In this document: in pieces, positions 1 to 7,195 of the stretch
Layout: every line of letters starts with the position of its first letter
Numbering within the stretch: position 1 is the first letter of the stretch
Source: Deinococcus taeanensis
Lineage (GTDB): Bacteria > Deinococcota > Deinococci > Deinococcales > Deinococcaceae
Reading direction: 5' to 3'
Assembly (NCBI RefSeq): GCF_020229735.1
Contig: NZ_CP083457.1
Coordinates: 366,427-430,426, forward strand
DNA length: 64,000 bases
Translations under genes and position numbers: made by a program
Notes under the pieces: model-generated
The model's input: the letters and a program-made list of their open reading frames with translations, nothing else
What the model was told of the DNA's origin: nothing
Databases searched by the model: none

Positions 1-431
1 AAGTTGAGGCTGGCCCCTTCCGGATTCGCCACCAGGATGAGCCCCACGAACGCCAGGGTGATGCCGATACAGGCCATCAGTGAAGAGGGCCGGCGCAGGA
101 ACAGCCACTGCAACAGGGGCACCAGCGGGACATATAGGGCGGTAATGAACGCCGACGTGCTGCTGGGGATCGTCTGCAGCCCGACGGTCTGCATGATGTA
201 ACCAGCCCCGATCGATGCGCCAATCAGGCCGCCAGCGACCAGTTCCGTCCGAGTGGGTCGGCCGAGGGTGCGAAAGGTCAGTAAGGCCAGCAGGAGCGCC
301 GCGATCAAGAACCGGGCCCCGACGAAGAACAGGGGTCCGGTGTATGCCAGGGCGTGGTGAATGGCGAGGAAGGTGCCCCCCCAGATCATGGTGATGAAGA
401 CCAGCAGCAGTTCTTGACGGCTTAGGCGCAT
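1..431 (-). CDS. EamA/DMT-family transporter, N-terminal part (cut by window edge)
   Basis: The reverse strand reads openly from an ATG at 431 to the window edge, giving about 143 residues of a drug/metabolite transporter. The translation starts MRLSRQELLLVFITMIWGGT and continues with alternating hydrophobic segments, a GARFLIAALLLALL helix and a VALRRPS-type charged link, as in the first EamA repeat. An AGGAG ribosome site lies 6 bases before the ATG. EamA proteins are inner-membrane exporters of amino acids or other small metabolites; the substrate cannot be read from sequence. The XRE-cupin gene lies just upstream on the same strand, so the pair looks like regulator plus exporter. The C-terminal half is outside the window. 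Confidence 0.85.
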   Translation of the reverse strand, partial: MRLSRQELLLVFITMIWGGTFLAIHHALAYTGPLFFVGARFLIAALLLALLTFRTLGRPTRTELVAGGLIGASIGAGYIMQTVGLQTIPSSTSAFITALYVPLVPLLQWLFLRRPSSLMACIGITLAFVGLILVANPEGASLN

Positions 432-458
432 ACAGCTCCTTCGGGCATAACCCGGGTT

Positions 459-479
459 CCCCCACGCGCCGCGTGGGGG
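459..479 (-). terminator. GC-rich hairpin between regulator and exporter
   Basis: A perfect 10-bp inverted repeat (CCCCCACGCG and its complement, one base apart) lies between the stop of the XRE-cupin gene and the EamA ribosome site. It has no T-tract, so it may be a weak or attenuating terminator or an mRNA-stabilising hairpin rather than a full stop. Confidence 0.45.
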
Positions 480-496
480 TGAGGAAACCACCTCAC

Positions 497-1057
497 TCAG
501 TGGGTGACGTTGCGAATGAACTCGGTCAGGGTGGGCCCGGTGTTGCGGTACGTGTAGGGCTGGTCGGACGGATACGTGACGGAATCACCGGCGTGCAGGC
601 GTGTGGTGCGGTTCTGGAACTCGATAGTCAGTTCCCCGTGCAGGACATAAAGAATCTCCATCATGCCCTGTGGATCGGGTGACGCGACATAGTGCTCGCC
701 GGGGCTGAGGTGCCAGTGCCAGAGTTCGGTGCCGTGGCGCGCGGGGGCCGTATTGACCAGGACCGCCTGGCTGGCAGAATGGGGTACGGTCCAGAGGGTG
801 GCGCCGCGCTGCACCTCGCCTGTACCGGAGGACAAGCGTGGGGAGACGAGTTCAACGAAGGTGAGGTTGAGCGCTTGGGCCAGGTGATCGAGGGTGGAGA
901 GACTGACGTTGCTCTGTGCGGCTTCAAGGGCGGCGATCATGCGGCGACTGATTCCGGATGCCTGCGCGAGATCGTCCTGGGTCCACGCCCGCTGGATGCG
1001 GTAATGCCGGAGGTTGTCGGCAAGCCTGCGCAGGGCGTGGTCAAGGGCGTCCGCCAT
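497..1057 (-). CDS. XRE-family regulator with C-terminal cupin sensor domain
   Basis: This is a 186-residue DNA-binding protein. Residues about 5-60 form an XRE helix-turn-helix (RRYRIQ-like helix, WTQDDLAQASGISRRMIAALE). Residues about 100-183 form a cupin barrel with HWHLSPGEHY and a late LHAGDSVTYPSDQPYTYRN strand pair. Proteins of this build usually bind a small metabolite in the cupin and control a nearby transporter or catabolic gene. I chose the ATG at 1057 over the TTG 12 codons upstream because a -35 TTGTCT, 17-bp spacer, -10 TATATT and 7 bases lead directly to it, which is the leaderless layout of Deinococcus. A palindrome overlaps that -10, so autorepression is likely. The probable target is the EamA exporter immediately downstream. 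Confidence 0.85.
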   Translation of the reverse strand: MADALDHALRRLADNLRHYRIQRAWTQDDLAQASGISRRMIAALEAAQSNVSLSTLDHLAQALNLTFVELVSPRLSSGTGEVQRGATLWTVPHSASQAVLVNTAPARHGTELWHWHLSPGEHYVASPDPQGMMEILYVLHGELTIEFQNRTTRLHAGDSVTYPSDQPYTYRNTGPTLTEFIRNVTH

Positions 1058-1093
1058 GACGTGCAATATACTGCACAAGCTCTCCGCAGACAA
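1058..1093 (-). promoter_or_regulatory. Leaderless promoter with overlapping palindrome for the XRE-cupin gene
   Basis: On the minus strand TTGTCT (1093-1088) and TATATT (1070-1065) are separated by 17 bases and the -10 ends 7 bases before the ATG. The palindrome GTGCA-N6-TGCAC (1061-1076) covers the -10, an expected place for an autorepressor operator. Confidence 0.6.
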
Positions 1094-1147
1094 GGCTGCT
1101 ATTCCCGCTTCATGCTTACTTGCCGTCAGTACGCACCGCCCAGCTCT

Positions 1148-1897
1148 TCAGAGCCACAGGAGGATCGCGGCTACGATGAGCCAAGCTTGATAGCTCACCG
1201 CTCGCTTGTCATACCGAGTCGCAATTCGCCGAAAGTGCTTGAGGCGGCCAACCAGACGCTCAATCCGATTCCGTTCCTTATAAACCGCCGCGTCGAAGCA
1301 GAGGTCGGGTCCTTGATTTCTGCGCCTGGGAATCGTGACTCGAATGCCAAGACGGTGGAGATACTTCCGAATGGTGGGGTAGCTGTACCCCCTATCACCC
1401 ACCAACCGATCTGGGCGAAGTCTAGGCCGGCCGCGTCCCGCACGGACAACAGCCCCTGTTTCCAGAAGTGGTGCCAAGAACTTGGCCTCGTGGCGTTCAC
1501 CACCACTTAGGACGAACGCCATGGGTTTTCCCTGTCCTTCAGCGCGCAGGTGAATCTTCGTCCCGAACCCACCACGGGAGCGCCCCAGGGCTTCATCGTG
1601 CTGGCCTCCACGAGCACCGGCTGCACATTGATGTGCGCGGACAATGGTGCCATCCACAAAATGCATGGACCAGTCGAGCTGGCCGCCCTGGTCAGCCTGG
1701 CGTTGCAACTCTGTCCAAATGGCCTGCCAGATGCCTTTTGCCGTCCAGCGACGGAAGCGACTGGCGATAGTCGTCCACTGCCCAAATCGGTCAGGAACAT
1801 CCCGCCAGGGTGCGCCAGTCCGCAGGACCCAGATGATGCCGCTGATGACAGGACGATGGGCCAAGTACGGACGCCCTAGACCGATGAGGGGTGGCAA
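1148..1897 (-). CDS. IS5-family transposase (IS427/IS1031-like)
   Basis: The 249-residue product has the DDE layout of IS5-family transposases. The first Asp is in HFVDGTIVRAHQ, the second in LVGDRGYSYPTI, and the Glu lies in the YKERNRIERLVGRLKHFRR motif (Y-(2)-R-(3)-E-(6)-R/K). The start at 1897 is a TTG and is probably not the true start. The same frame stays open upstream to 1978 and encodes INDEQWIRLEPLLPPLIG, the conserved N-terminus of the family, but contains no ATG or GTG. The element may therefore have lost its start or use a rare one. I could not define terminal inverted repeats with confidence. The copy sits between the XRE-cupin gene and the nhaA leader. Confidence 0.85.
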   Translation of the reverse strand: MPPLIGLGRPYLAHRPVISGIIWVLRTGAPWRDVPDRFGQWTTIASRFRRWTAKGIWQAIWTELQRQADQGGQLDWSMHFVDGTIVRAHQCAAGARGGQHDEALGRSRGGFGTKIHLRAEGQGKPMAFVLSGGERHEAKFLAPLLETGAVVRAGRGRPRLRPDRLVGDRGYSYPTIRKYLHRLGIRVTIPRRRNQGPDLCFDAAVYKERNRIERLVGRLKHFRRIATRYDKRAVSYQAWLIVAAILLWL

Positions 1898-1981
1898 GAG
1901 AGGTTCGAGACGTATCCACTGCTCATCATTGATTTCTTCGCGCCACAGCAGGAAAAGATACGCCTCGAAATCTCGCCGCTA

Positions 1982-2212
1982 AGCTTGGCCTACAGATCCT
2001 AGCCAGTCTAGCAACCTAAATTTCTGCCGTTACCTCTAAGGTAGGCCGGAGTGATGCTCAAGCACCTGCACGCCTGGGTCTTCACCTCCAGGCACACACC
2101 GTGCTGCCCTCCTCGCCCTCCTTAGCGGCCGGCTTTCGCGCTGCGCCAGCACCTGCGACGCGCGGGCTGAAGGTTAAGGCGGATCACGGCGTGCACTTCC
2201 GGATGCGGATGT
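1982..2212. other. Intergenic, no gene seen
   Basis: This stretch separates the transposase reading frame from the nhaA promoter. It should hold the right end of the IS5 element. I see no supported coding region. Confidence 0.5.
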
Positions 2213-2310
2213 TACGCTGTCAGAGAAGTAAGCCGCCCTGCGGCTGGTCCCAACGGCCATACGTTGACCTGGTGGAGTCCGATCTGCGGACTCCACCGTT
2301 TTTTGTTCCG
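2213..2310 (+). ncRNA. Structured leader RNA with intrinsic terminator upstream of nhaA (riboswitch candidate, copy A)
   Basis: A -10 box TACGCT (2213-2218) precedes three stems. P1 is AGCCGC/GCGGCT (2231-2245). P2 is CAACG/CGTTG with loop GCCATA (2251-2266). P3 is a 10-bp terminator stem GGTGGAGTCC/GGACTCCACC (2271-2297) followed by GTTTTTT. A second copy at 3716-3818, before the next antiporter operon, has the same three stems with compensating base changes and the conserved CCATA loop. The arrangement fits a short metal- or ion-sensing riboswitch controlling transcription termination. Lithium/sodium-type leaders (nhaA-I, nhaA-II) are known before nhaA genes, but I could not test membership in those classes. 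Confidence 0.75.
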
Positions 2311-2384
2311 GAGGACACATGACTTAACCTCAATCCCCGTTTGCCCGCTTCGTCCACAGCGAGTCCTTTGCCGGCCTGCTGCTG

Positions 2385-3623
2385 GTGTGCACGGCCCTAA
2401 TCGCCTTTCTCTGGGCCAACTCCCCCTGGCGTGAGACCTACACGACCGCCCAGCACACGCACCTGGCCCTGTCCCTGGGTAACGCCAGCCTGGACCTCTC
2501 CATCGAGCACTGGGTCAACGACGGCCTCATGGCCGTGTTTTTTCTCCTGGTGGGCTTGGAAATCAAGCGGGAGGTCCTGATCGGTGAACTGTCCTCCCGC
2601 CGCCGTGTGGCGCTTGCGGTCGCGGCGGCACTGGGCGGCATGCTCGTTCCTGCCGCCCTGTTCCTGGCGCTGAACGCCGGCGGACCTGGGATCTCCGGGT
2701 GGGGCGTTCCCATGGCCACCGACATTGCCTTTGCCCTGGGTGTCCTGGCCCTGCTCGGCTCCCGGATTCCCCTGGGCCTCAAAGTCTTCCTGACGGCGCT
2801 CGCGATCGTCGACGATCTCGGGGCAGTGATTGTGATCGCCCTGTTCTACACCTCCAGCCTCGACCTGACCTTCCTGGCTCTGGCGGCCCTCACCTGGGGC
2901 GCGGCGCTGTATGCCGGCTGGCGCGGGGCCTTCAGCCTGAAGCTGTACGCCGCGCTGGGTGTCTTGCTGTGGTTCTTCGTCTTGAAGTCTGGGCTGCACG
3001 CCACCATCGCCGGTGTGCTGCTCGCCTTCGCAGTGCCCATCCGCAAGCCCAACCCCGCCGGTTACCTGGCGGCCCTGACGAACGCCGCCCGGCCCGGACG
3101 CGGCGAGGTGGTCGGCGCACGGCTGCGGGATCTCGAAGACCTGCTCGAACGTGCGCAAAGCCCGCTGCACCGACTGGAACATGCGCTGCATCCGTTCGTC
3201 ACGTTCCTGGTGCTGCCGGTGTTTGCCCTGGTGAACGCGGGGGTCACCGTGACCAGCGGAGGCCTCGGCGCGGTCTCGCTCGGGGTCATCCTGGGCCTGC
3301 TGGTCGGCAAGCCCCTGGGCGTGGTGGGCGGCGCTTGGCTCGCCGTTCGCGCCGGGGTGGCCTCGCTCCCCCGCCGCGTGACCTGGATGCATATGGTGGG
3401 CGCCGGGCTGCTGGCGGGCATCGGGTTCACGATGAGCTTGTTCGTTTCCAATCTGGCGTTTGAGGACGCCGCCCTGCTCACGCAGGCGAAACTGGGCGTT
3501 CTCCTGGCGTCCGTCCTGGCGGCCACGCTGGGGGCCGCGTGGCTGATGCTGGGCAGCCGGACCACAGGTGCCGCCGCGCGGGCTGGCGTTGGTCCACACG
3601 ACGGGCCGGATGCGACCGTGTAA
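2385..3623 (+). CDS. nhaA: Na+/H+ antiporter NhaA (N-terminus interrupted by an in-frame stop)
   Basis: The product is a multi-spanning membrane protein that exchanges Na+ or Li+ for protons. Key residues are present: [16 protein letters not shown] and [17 protein letters not shown] carry the aspartates known to bind ions in E. coli NhaA, and [19 protein letters not shown] matches the conserved late helix. The well-placed start is an ATG at 2319 behind GGAGG, but its third codon is TAA. The family-typical N-terminus ([16 protein letters not shown]) follows in the same frame after that stop. The coordinates given begin at the first later start-type codon, a GTG inside the first helix, which is a poor start. 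The gene may be inactive, read through, or carry a sequencing error. It lies under the leader RNA just upstream. Confidence 0.85.
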   Translation: MCTALIAFLWANSPWRETYTTAQHTHLALSLGNASLDLSIEHWVNDGLMAVFFLLVGLEIKREVLIGELSSRRRVALAVAAALGGMLVPAALFLALNAGGPGISGWGVPMATDIAFALGVLALLGSRIPLGLKVFLTALAIVDDLGAVIVIALFYTSSLDLTFLALAALTWGAALYAGWRGAFSLKLYAALGVLLWFFVLKSGLHATIAGVLLAFAVPIRKPNPAGYLAALTNAARPGRGEVVGARLRDLEDLLERAQSPLHRLEHALHPFVTFLVLPVFALVNAGVTVTSGGLGAVSLGVILGLLVGKPLGVVGGAWLAVRAGVASLPRRVTWMHMVGAGLLAGIGFTMSLFVSNLAFEDAALLTQAKLGVLLASVLAATLGAAWLMLGSRTTGAAARAGVGPHDGPDATV

Positions 3624-3715
3624 CGAGAACCCCCTCCCGTGCCCATCGCACAGGTCCTTGAGGCAACCTTTACCACCTCCCCGTTTTACCGGTAGTGAAC
3701 TCTGCACTGACCTTG

Positions 3716-3818
3716 TACACTGAACCCACAATCCTGTCGTCATGACGGGTACCGGCGACCATACGCCGAACTGGAGGAGTCTGCTAACAGACTCCTCCTT
3801 TGTCGTTTTCCCAGGAGG
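3716..3818 (+). ncRNA. Structured leader RNA with intrinsic terminator upstream of the antiporter operon (riboswitch candidate, copy B)
   Basis: After a -10 box TACACT (3716-3721) come P1 CCTGTC/GACGGG (3733-3749), P2 CGGCG/CGCCG with loop ACCATA (3753-3768), and P3 GGAGGAGTCTG/CAGACTCCTCC (3773-3798) followed by TTTGTCGTTTT. The ribosome site AGGAGG is at 3812-3818. P1, P2 and P3 differ in sequence from copy A but keep pairing, and the CCATA loop and spacing from the -10 (11 against 12 bases) are kept. Confidence 0.75.
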
Positions 3819-3822
3819 CCGT

Positions 3823-3993
3823 ATGAACCAGTCCAATTCATCCCCACCCGATCCCGAAGAAGGTCACGAGTCCCCACCTTCACAGCGCGACCTCGTGCTG
3901 TTCCTCGCGACGTTTGTTGGCGCGCTGATCGTGACCGGTCTGATCGTGCTGCTCGTCGTTCATTTCTTCCTCCAGCCTCTACCCACCGGATAA
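3823..3993 (+). CDS. Small single-span membrane protein
   Basis: The 56-residue product begins at an ATG 4 bases after AGGAGG. A hydrophilic, Ser/Pro/Glu-rich N-terminus (about 22 residues) is followed by one strong hydrophobic helix (residues about 24-51, VLFLATFVGALIVTGLIVLL). The gene ends 3 bases before the next start, so it is the first cistron of the antiporter operon under leader copy B. No family is recognised. A small accessory subunit of the permease encoded next to it is a plausible role, inferred only from position. Confidence 0.75.
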   Translation: MNQSNSSPPDPEEGHESPPSQRDLVLFLATFVGALIVTGLIVLLVVHFFLQPLPTG

Positions 3994-3996
3994 ACC

Positions 3997-5343
3997 ATGA
4001 CCGAACCCACCCACGCCACCCTGCCTGAAACGCTCGGCCTGCACCTGAGTGACACCACCCTGACTGTGCTCGCCATCGCCCTGTTCGTCCTCACGTACGC
4101 CATGATCCTGTTTGAGAAGTACGTCCACCGCACGGTTGCGGCGCTGCTCGGCGCCTGCGCCGTCATGGTGGTCGGCCTCCTGACGCCCGACCAGGCCTGG
4201 GGCAGCATCGACTTCACCACCATCTTCCTGCTGTTCGGCATGATGAACATCGTCAACGTCCTGAGCCGCAGCGGATTTTTTGACCTGGTGGCCCGGCGCG
4301 CCATGCTCCTCACCCGAGGCGAACCTGTTCGCGTGCTGTGGATCTTCAGCCTGCTCACCGCCGTCTTCAGTGCGTTTCTCGACAACGTCACCACGGTGCT
4401 GTTCATGGCGCCGGTCGTCGTGACCGTCGTCACCCGGCTGGGCCTCCGACCGATGCCTTACCTGATTGCCGTCATCCTGGCCAGCAACACCGGCGGCACC
4501 GCCACACTGGTGGGTGACCCGCCCAACATCATCATCGGCTCCGTCGCCGGCAAAGGGTTTGGAGAATTCCTGGTGAACGTCGCCCCCTACGCCACCCTGG
4601 CCACCCTCGTCGGCATCGCCCTGATGCATCTCCTGATGCGCTGGCGCGGCGAACTGAACTCGGCCGGCGCCAGTGAACGCCTCCAGCAGATCCTGTCCGA
4701 CGACCGCCCCATCAAGACCGACCCGAAACTCATGCGCCAGGCGCTGGTGATGTTCGCCGTCACCCTTGTGCTGTTCATGGTGGGCCACCCGATCGGGCTG
4801 GAAGCGGGCCTGATCGCCCTGACCACCAGCACCTTCCTGCTGCTGATCGCTGACCTCTCCCCGGTGGAACTCTTCGAGAAGGTCGAGTGGGCCACGCTGC
4901 TGTTTTTCATGGGGCTCTTTATCGTGGTGGGCGCGCTGGAACATGTCGGCGTCTTTGAGCAGGTGGCCACGGCCCTGACCGGCGCCATCGGTGGCGACAT
5001 CGGACTGGGCATTCTCCTGGTGGGTTTCGCCAGCGCCATCATCAGCGGCTTCGTGGACAACATCCCCTTCACCATCAGCATGGCCAGCGTCCTCAAAGAA
5101 CTGCAAGCCACGCTGGGCACGAAGATGGATCCGCTGTGGTGGGCCCTCTCGCTGGGGGCCTGCCTGGGCGGAAACCTGACCCTGATCGGCGCCTCGGCGA
5201 ACATCGTGGTGTCGGACATCGCCGCCCGTGAGGGTCACCCCATCAGTTTCGGGCAGTTCATGCGCTACGCCACGCCAGTCGCGCTGGTCACCGTAACGCT
5301 GGCCCTGGGCCTGTTCTACCTGGTCTTCCAGCTGTCGACCTGA
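3997..5343 (+). CDS. ArsB/NhaD-type ion transporter permease
   Basis: This 448-residue integral membrane protein belongs to the ion-transporter superfamily containing NhaD and ArsB. It has two related halves, each with a helix break at an S/N-G-x-VDN-type site: FSAFLDNVTTVLFMAPVV near residue 130 and ISGFVDNIPFTISMASVL near residue 355. NTGGTATLVGDPPNIIIGS and GGNLTLIGASANIVVSDIA are the paired substrate-site loops. These proteins exchange Na+ (NhaD) or extrude arsenite (ArsB). With nhaA, a CPA1 antiporter and an ion-type leader around it, Na+/H+ exchange is the more likely role. The start ATG overlaps nothing but lies 3 bases after the small membrane gene. Confidence 0.85.
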   Translation: MTEPTHATLPETLGLHLSDTTLTVLAIALFVLTYAMILFEKYVHRTVAALLGACAVMVVGLLTPDQAWGSIDFTTIFLLFGMMNIVNVLSRSGFFDLVARRAMLLTRGEPVRVLWIFSLLTAVFSAFLDNVTTVLFMAPVVVTVVTRLGLRPMPYLIAVILASNTGGTATLVGDPPNIIIGSVAGKGFGEFLVNVAPYATLATLVGIALMHLLMRWRGELNSAGASERLQQILSDDRPIKTDPKLMRQALVMFAVTLVLFMVGHPIGLEAGLIALTTSTFLLLIADLSPVELFEKVEWATLLFFMGLFIVVGALEHVGVFEQVATALTGAIGGDIGLGILLVGFASAIISGFVDNIPFTISMASVLKELQATLGTKMDPLWWALSLGACLGGNLTLIGASANIVVSDIAAREGHPISFGQFMRYATPVALVTVTLALGLFYLVFQLST

Positions 5344-5355
5344 GGAGCCTCCCTG

Positions 5356-6627
5356 ATGCGCATTCTTGATCTGGCGACCCTGCTGGTGTGTGTCACCGCC
5401 ACTCTGGCCTTCGTCAACGCCCGCTACCTGAGACTTCCGGCGTCCATCGGCGTCACCGTCGGGGGGCTGGTCGTCAGCCTGCTGATGTTCCTGCTCGTGG
5501 AGCTCAACGTGCCGTTCGCAGTAGACGCCGTGACCATCGTTCGGGGCATTGATTTTGACGACTTCGTTTTCGAAGGCGTGCTTTCGTTCCTGCTCTTTGC
5601 CGGTGCCCTGGGGGTCAACTCGCACGCCCTGTGGAGCCTGAGGGGTCCAGTGGTCTCATTCGCGCTGCTCTCCACCGCCCTCTCCATCGGTCTCGTGGGG
5701 CTGAGCGTGTACGGCCTGCTGGGGCTGTTTGGGCTGAGCATTCCGCTGGTGTACTGCCTGCTGTTTGGCGCCTTGATCAGCCCCACGGACCCAGTGGCGG
5801 TCCTCGGCATGCTCAAGCAAGCTAAGGTGCCCAAGCGCATCGAAACCCTGGTCGCCGGAGAAAGCCTGTTCAACGACGGGGTGGGCGTCGTCGCCTTCGC
5901 GGTCCTGGCGGGTATTGCCGCCGCGGCAGGCGGCGCGCACGGTCCGGACCTGAGCGCCACGGGGGTCCTTACCTTCTTCGCCCAGGAAGCGCTGGGCGGG
6001 CTGGTTCTGGGGGGCGTGCTGGGCCTGCTGGCCTACCTGGCCTTGCGCTCTGTTCACGACTTCGTGGTCGAGGTGCTGGTCACCCTCGGTCTGGTCCTGG
6101 CGTGTACCGCCGTGGCCACCCACCTGCATGTGTCCGCCCCTCTGGCGGCCGTGGCCGCCGGCCTGCTGGTCGGCTCGCTGACCGACCGGCGCCCCGCGGC
6201 CCTGTCCAGTCGAGAGAAGTTCGACAGCTTCTGGCACCTCACCGACGAACTCCTGAACATCTTCCTGTTCACGTTGCTCGCCCTGGAAGTGGTCGTGGTG
6301 CGCTTCAGCACCCAGGCGCTGCTGCTGGGGGTTATCGCCATCCCGCTGGTGCTCCTGATCCGCGCGGTCAGTGTGCAGGTGCCGGTCCTCCTGCTGCGCA
6401 CCAGGCATGAGTTCTCGCCGTTCACGCGGCGGTTGATGATCTGGGGCGGACTCAGGGGCGCGATCAGTGTGGCGCTGGCCTTCACGGTGCCGGCTGGCCC
6501 GGCGCGGGACCTGTTCCTGGTGATGACGTACGTGATCGTGGTGTTCTCCATTCTCGTTCAGGGTCTGACGGTCGGCCGCCTCGCGGCGAAAGCAGGTCAG
6601 GCCGACGCCGCCACTTCATTGAATTGA
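5356..6627 (+). CDS. CPA1-family cation:proton antiporter (NhaP-like)
   Basis: The 423-residue protein has about a dozen hydrophobic helices. Diagnostic parts are ALISPTDPVAVLGMLKQAKVPKR, with the conserved TDPVA, then GESLFNDGVGVVAFAVL carrying the Asn-Asp pair typical of electroneutral CPA1 exchangers, and IWGGLRGAISVALAFTVP with the conserved Arg. No cytoplasmic regulatory domain is visible after the last helix. It begins 12 bases after the NhaD-like gene behind GAGGAG and completes the operon started by leader copy B. It likely exports Na+ or K+ in exchange for protons. Confidence 0.88.
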   Translation: MRILDLATLLVCVTATLAFVNARYLRLPASIGVTVGGLVVSLLMFLLVELNVPFAVDAVTIVRGIDFDDFVFEGVLSFLLFAGALGVNSHALWSLRGPVVSFALLSTALSIGLVGLSVYGLLGLFGLSIPLVYCLLFGALISPTDPVAVLGMLKQAKVPKRIETLVAGESLFNDGVGVVAFAVLAGIAAAAGGAHGPDLSATGVLTFFAQEALGGLVLGGVLGLLAYLALRSVHDFVVEVLVTLGLVLACTAVATHLHVSAPLAAVAAGLLVGSLTDRRPAALSSREKFDSFWHLTDELLNIFLFTLLALEVVVVRFSTQALLLGVIAIPLVLLIRAVSVQVPVLLLRTRHEFSPFTRRLMIWGGLRGAISVALAFTVPAGPARDLFLVMTYVIVVFSILVQGLTVGRLAAKAGQADAATSLN

Positions 6628-7195
6628 GGGGCAGGAGGACGACACTCGTGCCAAACAACGACTGCGTCCTGATGGATCAGGAGAGCCTGTGAACGCGCGC
6701 GGCTGGGCCGACAGGGTTGCCCCAAGCAGCCCAGGCCCACGCCGCTCGCTGCGCAGCCCCTGTGGCAGTGGCGCCGACCAGGGCGGGGGGAGAGCTGGCC
6801 GGGGTCGCGGTGGTGATCGTGGCGCTGGTGATCTGGAAGACTCCGTCGCAGGTTCATGTTCTGACAACCTCGCGTGGTCCTGTCGCTCCAGCGTCACGCA
6901 GGTTGAACCGCAGGTTAGCCAACTGCACTTCCACCACGTTGCTCCCGGCACCTCAGCCACACCTCTGCCGTGATTGTCTCCCGGTTGTCTACCCGCCCCG
7001 GTGCGTCTCCCAACAGGAACCCGAATGCTTTCGGGGATAGGCGCATCTCCAGCCCTTCGTACAGATGCTTCTGGAGGAACAGTATGAGTCCCACCAACGA
7101 ACGAACATCGTAGGTGCCATCCGCACAAGTGTTTGTGCGCTGTTCGAACGTTCCACGGCCGTGCTCATCACCGGCACGAGTCCCATCTTCAACGA
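6628..7195. other. Intergenic region between convergent operons, no firm gene
   Basis: The antiporter operon and the CNNM operon converge here. A minus-strand frame near 6915-7190 gives a plausible-looking peptide (LVGLILFLQKHLYEGLEM...) but has no ribosome site and would overlap the CNNM stop, so I do not call it. No clear terminator with a T-tract was found. Confidence 0.45.

Noticed and set aside
1100..2040. Exact ends of the IS5 element
   Set aside because: Partial matches such as GCCCAGCT against GCCAAGCT were seen, but no convincing terminal inverted repeats or target duplication could be fixed by eye.
2397..3836. Long minus-strand open frame (479 codons) over nhaA
   Set aside because: It is the mirror of a strongly family-matched gene in high-GC DNA; its product is Gln/Arg/Gly-rich with no fold or family.
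3979..5625. Minus-strand open frame of 548 codons over the antiporter genes
   Set aside because: Antisense to two clear membrane proteins; composition (His, Gln, Asp, Gly) is typical of GC-rich shadow frames.
6915..7192. Minus-strand frame LVGLILFLQKHLYEGLEM...
   Set aside because: No start signal, would overlap the CNNM gene end, and no family was recognised.
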